Notes: a model not told the origin generated them from the letters alone. A stretch of 6,093 bases of DNA from Lentisphaeria bacterium (GCA_023145395.1 JAGLDW010001284.1:1-6093), one strand, 5' to 3'. Positions 1 through 6,093 are shown, numbered from the stretch's first letter. A program made the numbers and translations.

Positions 1-183
1 GATGCCGCTGGTGTTCGCCATCCTCAGTCTCGTGGGGCAGCGAAGTGCAACCCGCCCGCAACCAACACTGCGGAACAACAGCTACTTGGCAAAGTTCACG
101 ATCGAGGATCGTCCACGGTGCAGCCAGTTCGAGTGTCCGGCAGGAACCCCGCAGGTGCACATGTCCTTCGAAGGCGGATCCGC

Positions 184-222
184 AAGAAAGAAAACAGCCG
201 CCCTCCGGAGGGAGGACGGCTG
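184..222 (-). terminator. Rho-independent terminator of leuB
   Basis: The segment 195-206 pairs with 211-222 to give a 12-bp stem with a single C-A mismatch (201/216) and a four-base GGAG loop. Read on the minus strand, the hairpin is followed by a T-rich run (complement of the A-rich stretch 184-194, reading TTTTCTTTCTT). It lies about 28 bases past the leuB stop codon, in the correct orientation. The strong GC stem plus T-tract is a textbook intrinsic terminator and implies that leuB is the last, probably the only, gene of its transcript. Confidence 0.88.
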
Positions 223-249
223 CAAGGCAAGATCAGTAGCGCAGAGAGT

Positions 250-1359
250 CTAGGAAATGCGCTCGGCCACCAAGTCGCCAACCTGCGAGGTGCTGTAGCC
301 CATGCGGCGTGCCGCCATGGACTCGAGCTTGGTTCCCGTGACGTCCGCGACGGCGGCCTCGATGGCTGCGGCGGCCTTGAGTTCGCCAAGCTCCGCAAGC
401 ATCATGGCGCCGGCGCAGATGGCGGCCATCGGATTGATGACGCCAAGGCCAGTGTACTTGGGAGCGGAGCCGCCGATGGGCTCGAACATGCTGACGCCCT
501 CGGGGTTGATGTTGCCACCGGCCGCGATGCCCATGCCGCCCTGGGTCATGGCGCCGAGATCGGTGATGATGTCGCCAAACATGTTGCAGGTGGCGATGAC
601 ATCGAACCACTCGGGGTTCTTCACCATCCACATGCAGGTGGCGTCCACGTGGCAGTAGTCGGTCTTGACATCGGGATAGTCCTCGGCGATCTCGTAGAAG
701 GCGCGCTCCCAGAGATCAAACACGTAGGTGAGCACATTGGTTTTGCCGCAGAGGGTGAGCTGGCCGATCTTGCCGGCGTCCACATCCGCTTCGGAGAGTC
801 CCTTCCAGACCGCACCGTCCGTGTGACGAATGCGCACACGCTCGAAGGCGTAGCGCAGGCACCGCTCAACCTGGAAGCGATTGTAGACCATGGACTGGAC
901 CGCCATCTCGTCGGCAGTGCCCTTCATGCTGATGCCGCCGACGCCCGTGTAGAGTCCACCGGTGTTCTCGCGGACCACGTCGTAGTCGATCTCGGCGGGC
1001 GTCTTGCCGGCCAGAGGAGTCTCGACGCCGGGGTAGAGTTTGACGGGCCGAAGGTTGATGTACTGGTCCAGCTCGAAACGCAGGCGCAGCAGAATGCCCT
1101 TCTCGAGAATGCCGGGCTTGACGTCGGGATGACCGATGGCACCCAGGAAAATGGAGTCGAACGCCTTCAGTTCATCGGACGCCGAATCCGGCAGCACTTC
1201 GCCAGTGGCGATATACCGGTCGCCGCCGAAGTCGTAGGCCTGCGTGTCCAGTTTGAAGTCGTATGCCTTCGCGGCTGCGTCGAGAACCTTGAGTCCTTCG
1301 TCAACCACTTCTGGTCCGGTACCGTCACCGGGGAGGACTGCGATCTTGTAGGTCTTCAT
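250..1359 (-). CDS. leuB: 3-isopropylmalate dehydrogenase (LeuB)
   Basis: This 369-residue cytoplasmic enzyme oxidises and decarboxylates 3-isopropylmalate to 2-oxoisocaproate in leucine biosynthesis. Visible family marks: GDGTGPE at residues 11-17; substrate arginines R94, R104 (NLRP) and R130 (VREN); Y137; K206 and V209 (GKTNVL); metal-binding D239, D263 and D267 with the family's 24- and 4-residue spacing; the IDH/IMDH signature starting at NMFGD; and GGSAP at 296-300. The Leu-Leu pair at 90-91, just before R94, fits the isopropyl pocket of LeuB rather than the polar residues of isocitrate enzymes. Length is normal (350-370). The start at 1359 was chosen because AGGAG lies five bases upstream; a start at 1392 would add 11 residues without family support. 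It is divergent from the next gene and followed by its own terminator. Oddity: the cofactor loop reads APKYTG, with Lys-Tyr where NAD-using LeuB has Asp-Ile. Alternative: another member of the isocitrate/isopropylmalate family (for example a tartrate- or homoisocitrate-type enzyme). Confidence 0.93.
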   Translation of the reverse strand: MKTYKIAVLPGDGTGPEVVDEGLKVLDAAAKAYDFKLDTQAYDFGGDRYIATGEVLPDSASDELKAFDSIFLGAIGHPDVKPGILEKGILLRLRFELDQYINLRPVKLYPGVETPLAGKTPAEIDYDVVRENTGGLYTGVGGISMKGTADEMAVQSMVYNRFQVERCLRYAFERVRIRHTDGAVWKGLSEADVDAGKIGQLTLCGKTNVLTYVFDLWERAFYEIAEDYPDVKTDYCHVDATCMWMVKNPEWFDVIATCNMFGDIITDLGAMTQGGMGIAAGGNINPEGVSMFEPIGGSAPKYTGLGVINPMAAICAGAMMLAELGELKAAAAIEAAVADVTGTKLESMAARRMGYSTSQVGDLVAERIS

Positions 1360-1364
1360 GTTCA

Positions 1365-1369
1365 CTCCT
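1365..1369 (-). promoter_or_regulatory. Shine-Dalgarno of leuB
   Basis: On the minus strand AGGAG is followed by five bases and then ATG at 1359. It is a strong ribosome-binding site and decides the start in favour of MKTYKIAVLPGDG rather than the upstream in-frame ATG at 1392. Confidence 0.8.
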
Positions 1370-1412
1370 GTCACTACAGATGAATCGGCCATAGAGAATC
1401 ACGCGAAAAGCC

Positions 1413-1421
1413 TATACTATA
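1413..1421. promoter_or_regulatory. Overlapping -10-like boxes in divergent spacer
   Basis: TATACTATA is an AT-rich island in the GC-rich spacer between leuB and the large plus-strand gene. It reads TATACT on the plus strand (1413-1418) and TATAGT on the minus strand (1416-1421), each one base from a consensus -10 box. For leuB this would give a leader of about 50 bases; for the plus-strand gene about 130 bases. I could not find a good -35 hexamer at 16-18 bases for either direction, so this is a candidate only. Confidence 0.3.
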
Positions 1422-1474
1422 TCGTCTTGCCACTCGTCATGCGAGCGGAACTGGCATGCGCCCAGACCCGACCT

Positions 1475-1486
1475 GTCCACGTGGAC
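1475..1486. promoter_or_regulatory. 12-bp perfect palindrome, candidate operator
   Basis: GTCCACGTGGAC is a perfect inverted repeat with no spacer. It sits in the divergent spacer about 70 bp upstream of the plus-strand gene and about 115 bp upstream of leuB. ACCC (1466-1469) and GGGT (1489-1492) form an outer, asymmetrically spaced extension of the symmetry. The position suits a dimeric regulator, but no particular regulator family can be assigned from this sequence, and a 12-bp palindrome can occur by chance in GC-rich DNA. Confidence 0.28.
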
Positions 1487-1554
1487 TTGGGTGCATTGGC
1501 TGGTAGGTTAGGGCCGGCAATGCGTTCAAGAAAAATCATACTCTGAGACAAATC

Positions 1555-4392
1555 ATGCGAAGAATGCTCCACTCCCTGACCTTTCTGGCGATGCTCTGCC
1601 ATGCGGCGCCCTCTGGCGTCCCGCTTCTGCGCCACCTCAACTACATGGCCGTCATGCCGGTGGACGGGGGCGAGCTGAAACTGGAGTGCATTGCGCATGG
1701 CTACCAGGACTACCGAAACCGTCTTCGAGTCCGCGTGGTGTCCGACCGGGGCGAGGTGACGGAGGGGGCGGAGATCGCCATCGGCGCTTCGGGACTGCTG
1801 CCGCTTGCCGCCTGTCCTCTCGCCGCCGTCGAGCTGAACAGCGGGCGGAATCTAGTACGCGTCACCGATGTGGATGCCATTCCCCACGCCTATCGCAGCG
1901 GAGTCCGCAAGCCACTGCAGACCGTGCGCGAATGGATGCCTCTGCACTTTTTCGTCCCCAAGGGCACGACCTATTTCAACATATGGATCCATGCACCCGT
2001 GCGGGGCGAGGGACTGCGGTATGAACTGCGCGGACCGGCCGGAGATCTTGTGCGGACGGAGGAGGGTGACTTCGACAAGCGCACAAAGGTGCAGACACGC
2101 GTGGCGAAGGGCGCCGATGGCAAAGCCTGGTCGCTGGCGTTGCTCAAGCCCAAGACCAAGGGGATCTACACAGACGACGTCGCCATCGAGCTTGGCCGAC
2201 ATCTGCCACCCTTTCTCGCGCCTCGCCCAGAGTGGGCCCGCACCTTTGCGGGAGACTGGGCGTTCGACCCCAAAGCGCCCTCCGTCAGACGCCGCTTCGA
2301 AGCGGCCGCCTCCACGGTTTCCACATACCACGGCACCCCCTCCCCCGAACTGGACGCGGCATACGCTCGGCGTGGGGCACCACATTGGCGCACTTCGCTG
2401 CCGGTCACCTACGTGCTCGACTACGGGGCGAAGCACCTCGGCAACCCCGACTACACGCCCATGGTGGCAAAGGCACCGCCCACGCTGCTTCATCTGGGCA
2501 AAGACGTGCCCTTCAATCATGGCTGGGGACCGGTCAAGGCGCTCGGCGGAGAGAACCAGGCCTACGGACACGGAGACGCGATCACCCGTCTGCCCCCCGG
2601 ACAAGTGGGAGAACGCATCACCGGTCTGCAGGATATGGTTGCGAAGCTACACAACGACGGAGTGCGCTGGGTCGTTCCCTACATCTGCGGCATGACGGTC
2701 AACGGCGACCCAGCGCGCCGCAGCGGCTTCTGGGAGTTCTACGACCACTGGGACGAGTACCGCAGCCTCGGACTCGCCGAAAAACCAGCCACCGATCCAA
2801 TCGAGTGGCTACAGACCGACGCGACGGGCAAACCCCGCATCTACTATGGCTACAAGTACCCCGACGAGTACTACCCACCCTTCAAGAACAACCACCGTTT
2901 CGCCGCCTGCTGGCATGCGGAGGGCTGGCGCACCTGGTTGACCGAGGTCGTGCGCTTCATCGCCCGCAGTGGCTGCGACGGTATCTTCGTCGATAATGGC
3001 ACCTCCCAGCGCAGCACGTCCAAACACGCGCTCAAAGCCTTCCGAGGATATCTAGGCGAACGCTTCACTCCCGAGCAAGCTCAGGAGTTGCTGGGCGTGC
3101 AGCGCCTGTCGGAAGCCACGTTCCCGAAGAAGAGCGGCAACCTGCTGCTACGCGTGGAGCAGACACGGTTTTGGACAGAGACGATCCGCGGGCAAATGGC
3201 CGCTCTGCGCCAAGCGGGAAGCAAGGAACTGGGTCGGGACTTCCTGATCTTTCCAAACGGCGGGCGCCCGGGCTACATCCAGGCCGCGCTGCGGGACACG
3301 GACTTTGTCATGTTCGAGAAAAGCCATGGCGACTTCGGCACCCACCCGGGTATGGCCATCAGCCCCGTCTTCGAGGGCGTGTCTTTGAACACCTACAACG
3401 ACAACATCTACGAGTACAAAGTGGTGCAGGGCTTGCGCGAACGTGTCCGGACGGCCATCCTCAGCCGCCCCGGCTACCCCTCACGCCTCTCCTGGGCCAT
3501 GCTGAACCGGGAATGCGCGCGCCTGGGACTGGCGGAGTGCGCGGCTTTCAGCGGTGGCGGCGCCTTTCTCTTCCGCCCGCGCTTCGACGTCTATGGGGAC
3601 GCGCTCAACGAGTACCGCCGGTTCTTCGAGACGCACACAGTTCTCTACGCGGGTTTGCTTCCCCACGCCCCGACCGCCCTGCTCGCCGGACTCGAGGAGA
3701 CCTGGTACGGAAACTCGCGGCACAAGGAACACCTGCGCACTGCCACACGTGCCTTCTCCGACGACCATATTCTCTTCGAAATCGTGGCCGAACGCCGCCT
3801 GAAGACAGAGCAACTCGAGGACTACGAGAATCTAGTTTCCTGCGGACTCCGCACACTTTCGGACGCGCAACTCTCGGCCATCCTCAGACGCGTCTCCGCT
3901 GGAGCGACACTCCTTGTCTGCGATGATTTCGCCACCCGCGACGACATGCTGCGCGAGCGGACGGGAGGCCTGGCAAAGCGCATCGCCGCATTGTCCGTGG
4001 GTGGAGCCATCGAACACGGAAAGGGACGGATCCTACGCCTGGCAGACGGCAAGGAGATCGCACAACGCCTGCCTGCCATCCGCGTCTCCTGCACCGACAA
4101 AACACTGGCGGCGCAGCTTCGCGTGAACGCATTCCGCACGCCTGCGACAGACCGCGTCGTCCTGCACATCGTCAACTACAACGTGCCCCTTGGCGTGAAG
4201 CCGCCCCCGGCTCCCGCAATCGGCGCCGTGGACGTATCCATGCCGCTGCCGAGCGGTTTCCAGCCAACCAGCGCGACACTCCACGCACCGGACCGCGCAA
4301 AACCCGAGAGCATCCCCCTCGTCTGCGCCGACGGTCGCGCGGCCTTCCGCCTCCCGGAGCAACGCATCTACTCCATCGTCGAACTGCGATGA
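1555..4392 (+). CDS. Large exported glycoside-hydrolase-like multidomain protein
   Basis: This 945-residue protein has no family I can name with certainty. Residues 1-18 (MRRMLHSLTFLAMLCHAA) resemble a short signal peptide with cleavage near CHA/AP, so an envelope or secreted location is inferred. Residues about 24-220 look beta-rich, including a segment (about 130-200, HFFVPKGTTYFNIWIHAP) typical of beta-sandwich modules. Residues about 275-640 look like a TIM barrel: GCDGIFVDN (473-481) resembles a barrel strand ending in a catalytic Asp (D480), and FEKSHGDFG (587-595) offers E588 as a possible acid/base. Residues about 735-835 (LVSCGLRTLSDAQLSAIL, then a GATLLVCDD strand) resemble the Rossmann/GATase-like domain of beta-galactosidase-type enzymes. 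The C-terminus (about 855-945, VVLHIVNYN) resembles the closing beta domain of such enzymes. The start has a weak ribosome-binding site (GAGA at 1545-1548); an alternative ATG is at 1564. Probable role: hydrolysis of an extracellular polysaccharide; substrate unknown. It is divergent from leuB and probably transcribed alone. Confidence 0.85.
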   Translation: MRRMLHSLTFLAMLCHAAPSGVPLLRHLNYMAVMPVDGGELKLECIAHGYQDYRNRLRVRVVSDRGEVTEGAEIAIGASGLLPLAACPLAAVELNSGRNLVRVTDVDAIPHAYRSGVRKPLQTVREWMPLHFFVPKGTTYFNIWIHAPVRGEGLRYELRGPAGDLVRTEEGDFDKRTKVQTRVAKGADGKAWSLALLKPKTKGIYTDDVAIELGRHLPPFLAPRPEWARTFAGDWAFDPKAPSVRRRFEAAASTVSTYHGTPSPELDAAYARRGAPHWRTSLPVTYVLDYGAKHLGNPDYTPMVAKAPPTLLHLGKDVPFNHGWGPVKALGGENQAYGHGDAITRLPPGQVGERITGLQDMVAKLHNDGVRWVVPYICGMTVNGDPARRSGFWEFYDHWDEYRSLGLAEKPATDPIEWLQTDATGKPRIYYGYKYPDEYYPPFKNNHRFAACWHAEGWRTWLTEVVRFIARSGCDGIFVDNGTSQRSTSKHALKAFRGYLGERFTPEQAQELLGVQRLSEATFPKKSGNLLLRVEQTRFWTETIRGQMAALRQAGSKELGRDFLIFPNGGRPGYIQAALRDTDFVMFEKSHGDFGTHPGMAISPVFEGVSLNTYNDNIYEYKVVQGLRERVRTAILSRPGYPSRLSWAMLNRECARLGLAECAAFSGGGAFLFRPRFDVYGDALNEYRRFFETHTVLYAGLLPHAPTALLAGLEETWYGNSRHKEHLRTATRAFSDDHILFEIVAERRLKTEQLEDYENLVSCGLRTLSDAQLSAILRRVSAGATLLVCDDFATRDDMLRERTGGLAKRIAALSVGGAIEHGKGRILRLADGKEIAQRLPAIRVSCTDKTLAAQLRVNAFRTPATDRVVLHIVNYNVPLGVKPPPAPAIGAVDVSMPLPSGFQPTSATLHAPDRAKPESIPLVCADGRAAFRLPEQRIYSIVELR

Positions 4393-4403
4393 CTCTTCCG
4401 AAC

Positions 4404-4429
4404 TCAAAATGCGAGTACTCACATTTTGA
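4404..4429. repeat. AT-rich 26-bp near-perfect palindrome
   Basis: The arms 4404-4416 and 4417-4429 are reverse complements with one mismatch (C4412 against A4421), meeting at GAGTACTC with no loop. The outer arms are TCAAAATG and CATTTTGA. It begins 11 bases after the stop codon of the large plus-strand gene and lies between two convergent genes. It could fold at the 3' end of that transcript; the following T-rich bases make a terminator role possible, but they are broken by G runs, so it is not a classical one. The base composition is far more AT-rich than the flanking genes. Confidence 0.6.
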
Positions 4430-4455
4430 ATTTGGGATTTCAGATTTTGGATCAC
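4428..4455. repeat. Four degenerate 7-bp tandem repeats
   Basis: Immediately after (and overlapping by two bases) the palindrome, the sequence has a seven-base period: GAATTTG (4428), GGATTTC (4435), AGATTTT (4442) and GGATCAC (4449). The copies share a G-A-T-T-T core; the last is strongly decayed. This is noncoding: every frame through it is either short or antisense to a neighbouring gene. Degenerate heptanucleotide tandem repeats between genes are known as dispersed elements in cyanobacteria (STRR repeats); whether this belongs to a comparable dispersed family cannot be seen from a single copy. Confidence 0.5.
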
Positions 4456-4605
4456 AGCCATCCCATAGCAGGCCGGAACGTAGCGGACCTCTGCCAATGA
4501 TCATGGTGACGGGCACCAGCACGATGAACACCGCAGAAGCACCAGGGACGGGCGGAAGGTGCAGCCGCCACTACTGGCGCCCAGTCAACACGTCCGTCGC
4601 GCGGA

Positions 4606-5862
4606 TCAGTTTCCTCGTTCAACGACGGTGAAATCGCGGTGCTTCTTCAGTCTACCGTACTTGTTCTCGCCCATCAGCCAGACTTGCCACTTGCCCGCGT
4701 TCCCAACGAGGTCGGCAGGAATGACAACCTTGCCGTTCCGCCGTTCCTGGTCGGTGATGAACACGGTGCGGTGATTGTACTCGTTTGCCTCGCTGTACAG
4801 GTAGGCGATAATGGCGTCCATGTTGTCGGAGGCTAGCTCAAGGGCCCACGGTTCACCGACGGTTACCGCCTCGACGGGCATCTCGAAGTCAAGGTCGCAC
4901 ACAGAGAACTCGCACGCCTGGCTGAGCGAACCGTCGTTCATCATGCAATGCGCCGTATAGTCGCCGCAGGTCGGGAACGAGCGTTCGACAACGCCCTTGC
5001 CGCGCACTTCGGCGTCTTCGACGACCGTGTCGCCCCGCTTGATGACGAGGGCTTTGACGCCCCGGCCATCTCGGTCCATCACGTTGATTCTCACGGCCTG
5101 ATCTCTGCGATATGGCACCCAATCGCCGCGATCGAGCAGCAAGACGCGATTGATGACCGGGGTCGCGGCATCCTCGGCGTAGTTGGGAAACAGGAACGAT
5201 TCGGCCCGGTTGGCGCCGCGCCAGGCATCCAGATCGGTGATTCTGTAGAGTTCCTTCCTGTCCGGGGCAATGTGAGCGTCGAACTCCGCGGCGCTGCGGT
5301 TGGTGTTTTTGGTCGTCGGGGGAGAACTCTCCTCGACCCGAACATGCGTCACTTCGCCGCCGGCGCTCCTGGTGACTGCGGTCACAATCTCCACGTGCCC
5401 ACCGGGCGGGGGTGACGTGTAGATGATGTCTCCTACCTTCGCAGCTTGGGCTGACTGCGGATCCACCAGGCAGATCCCATCGCGATACGACGGACCGTAC
5501 TGGCGGCTCACGTACCAGATGCCGCACTGCAGGGCATAGCTGGTGTAGGAGGAACAGACCTTGCCGTAGTAGCCCGCCGCATTGCTCACCTTCCCCGACA
5601 GGTTCTCGGTATAGAGCACGCTGAGAGGATTCTCCACGGCCGCCAGAAATGTCTTGAGAAAAACCTCGAAACCGATGTATCGGCCCACGGACTTGACACT
5701 GGAGTATGGAACGCCGGTGTACTCCGTTCCCTTCTCAAAACACCCGCCGCTCCTGTTTGGCATTCCCTCGACAACGGGCGCCCATTTCACTCGCGACATG
5801 ATGCGTGCGTAGTCGACCGCTCTTTCCTGCCAGGTAACTGAACCGTTCTCATTTGTTTTCAT
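4606..5862 (-). CDS. Putative Cys/His hydrolase (NlpC/P60- or CHAP-like)
   Basis: This 418-residue protein has an N-terminal papain-like hydrolase signature. C103 in GKVCSSYTSYALQCGI starts a helix, as does the catalytic Cys of NlpC/P60 and CHAP enzymes; VGDIIYT (143-149) and then PPPGGHVEIVTAV (151-163) supply the typical GD strand and catalytic H156. E177/E178 or H173 in VTHVRVEES could be the third residue. Such enzymes cut peptidoglycan peptides or related amide/peptide bonds. The segment before the Cys (residues 42-100) contains the Tyr/Gly-rich YTGVPYSS and a helix leading to SVLYTEN. The C-terminal half (about 235-418) looks like two beta-rich domains, possibly for binding. No signal peptide or membrane segment is visible, which is odd for a wall enzyme. 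The start at 5862 is preceded by GGAGAG ten bases upstream. A GTG at 5976 in the same frame would add 38 residues but has no ribosome-binding site and less biased codons. It converges on the large exported protein gene across a 213-bp spacer. Exact family and substrate are unknown. Confidence 0.8.
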   Translation of the reverse strand: MKTNENGSVTWQERAVDYARIMSRVKWAPVVEGMPNRSGGCFEKGTEYTGVPYSSVKSVGRYIGFEVFLKTFLAAVENPLSVLYTENLSGKVSNAAGYYGKVCSSYTSYALQCGIWYVSRQYGPSYRDGICLVDPQSAQAAKVGDIIYTSPPPGGHVEIVTAVTRSAGGEVTHVRVEESSPPTTKNTNRSAAEFDAHIAPDRKELYRITDLDAWRGANRAESFLFPNYAEDAATPVINRVLLLDRGDWVPYRRDQAVRINVMDRDGRGVKALVIKRGDTVVEDAEVRGKGVVERSFPTCGDYTAHCMMNDGSLSQACEFSVCDLDFEMPVEAVTVGEPWALELASDNMDAIIAYLYSEANEYNHRTVFITDQERRNGKVVIPADLVGNAGKWQVWLMGENKYGRLKKHRDFTVVERGN

Positions 5863-5872
5863 CGTTGTCGAA

Positions 5873-5878
5873 CTCTCC
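5873..5878 (-). promoter_or_regulatory. Probable Shine-Dalgarno deciding the start at 5862
   Basis: GGAGAG on the minus strand lies ten bases before ATG at 5862. The spacing is on the long side but usable. The competing GTG at 5976 and ATG at 5931 lack any purine-rich site in front, which is why the shorter protein was chosen. Confidence 0.45.
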
Positions 5879-6016
5879 GCTATTGAGATATCACGGATAC
5901 CGATCCCATCTGGCCGAATGACTTCTGACATGCCATTCGACAGCCAAACGTACCACGGTGGTTCGGATTGGGCCACCTGCTGGAAACTGTCTGTAGGACT
6001 GAGCTGCGCGGAATTG

Positions 6017-6093
6017 ATGGCGAAGGAGAATCTCGACTACGTCACAGTGACGGTTCCCTCCGACCGCCACTGCGAAGGAAACGAAGACGGTTC
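6017..6093 (+). CDS. Possible 5' end of a gene, cut by window edge
   Basis: ATG at 6017 opens a frame that stays open to the window end (25 codons plus two bases), beginning MAKENLDYVTVTVPSDRHC. About 18 of 25 third codon positions are G or C, similar to the neighbouring genes, and a weak GGA lies four bases upstream of the ATG. It would be divergent from the Cys/His hydrolase gene across about 154 bp. The alternative is a minus-strand gene ending at a TAG at 6037-6039, read as 18 codons ending GTVTVT. The two strands share the VTVT reading because CGTCACAGTGACG (6040-6052) is a palindrome. No function can be proposed. Confidence 0.3.
   Translation, partial: MAKENLDYVTVTVPSDRHCEGNEDG

Noticed and set aside
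1..21. Minus-strand ATG at 21 reading MANTSGI off the window edge
   Set aside because: Only seven codons are visible and the AGG directly touches the ATG, giving no usable ribosome-binding spacing.
98..112. Small inverted repeat ACGATC/GATCGT with a three-base spacer
   Set aside because: Six-base arms with no adjoining promoter, terminator or gene boundary; likely chance.
2..253. Plus-strand 83-codon frame starting with a hydrophobic MPLVFAILSLVG
   Set aside because: It runs through the leuB terminator hairpin into the leuB stop, has Arg/Gln/Ser-rich low-quality composition after the first residues, and no upstream sequence is available to judge its start. Positions 1-183 are therefore left without a gene.
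118..1383. Plus-strand 421-codon open frame opposite leuB
   Set aside because: It is the antisense of almost the whole of leuB, runs through the terminator hairpin, and is rich in low-complexity Gly/Ala/His/Val. GC-rich codon bias in leuB explains the lack of stops.
1537..1542. CATACT as a -10 box just before the large plus-strand gene
   Set aside because: It leaves almost no leader before the ATG at 1555 and has no -35-like hexamer at a suitable distance.
1852..2604. Minus-strand 250-codon frame inside the large exported protein gene
   Set aside because: It is antisense to a convincing coding frame with signal peptide and domain-like segments; the translation is Gly/Arg/Val-rich and has no recognisable motif.
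4566..4579. Small hairpin (CGCCA, loop CTAC, TGGCG) downstream of the hydrolase gene as its terminator
   Set aside because: The stem is only five base pairs and no T-tract follows on the minus strand, so it does not meet the pattern of an intrinsic terminator.

Overview
The window is GC-rich bacterial DNA (roughly 60% GC by eye) with three complete protein genes, one possible gene fragment at the right edge, and short intergenic regions. No rRNA, tRNA, CRISPR array, transposase or phage gene is visible. The organism cannot be fixed from sequence alone. A 3-isopropylmalate dehydrogenase sits beside a very large secreted carbohydrate-active-type protein, with AT-rich degenerate heptad repeats between genes. 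That mix is most like an environmental bacterium of the Planctomycetes/Verrucomicrobia/Lentisphaerae or Hydrogenedentes/Armatimonadetes type (inference, modest confidence).

Layout: positions 1-183 hold no gene I can support. A clear rho-independent terminator (184-222, minus) ends leuB (250-1359, minus), a leucine-biosynthesis dehydrogenase with its catalytic residues intact and an excellent Shine-Dalgarno. A 195-bp divergent spacer (1360-1554) carries overlapping -10-like sequences and a perfect 12-bp palindrome. It separates leuB from a 945-residue exported protein (1555-4392, plus). That protein reads as beta-sandwich, TIM-barrel glycoside-hydrolase-like domain, Rossmann/GATase-like domain and C-terminal beta domain.

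The 213-bp convergent spacer (4393-4605) contains an AT-rich, nearly perfect 26-bp palindrome running straight into four degenerate copies of a seven-base unit, unlike anything else in the window. Next is a minus-strand gene (4606-5862) for a Cys/His hydrolase-like protein of the NlpC/P60 or CHAP kind with a C-terminal beta-rich half and no visible signal peptide. Its true start is uncertain because its frame stays open for another 58 codons upstream. At the right edge a short plus-strand reading frame (from 6017) may begin another gene, but a minus-strand gene end is a competing reading.

The genes do not look like one operon or pathway: the first pair is divergent and the second pair convergent, so each is probably transcribed alone. 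I see no convincing new multi-gene system. The items most worth following up are the AT-rich palindrome/heptad element, the unusual two-gene complement of uncharacterised hydrolase-like proteins, and NADP-type residues in the LeuB cofactor pocket.
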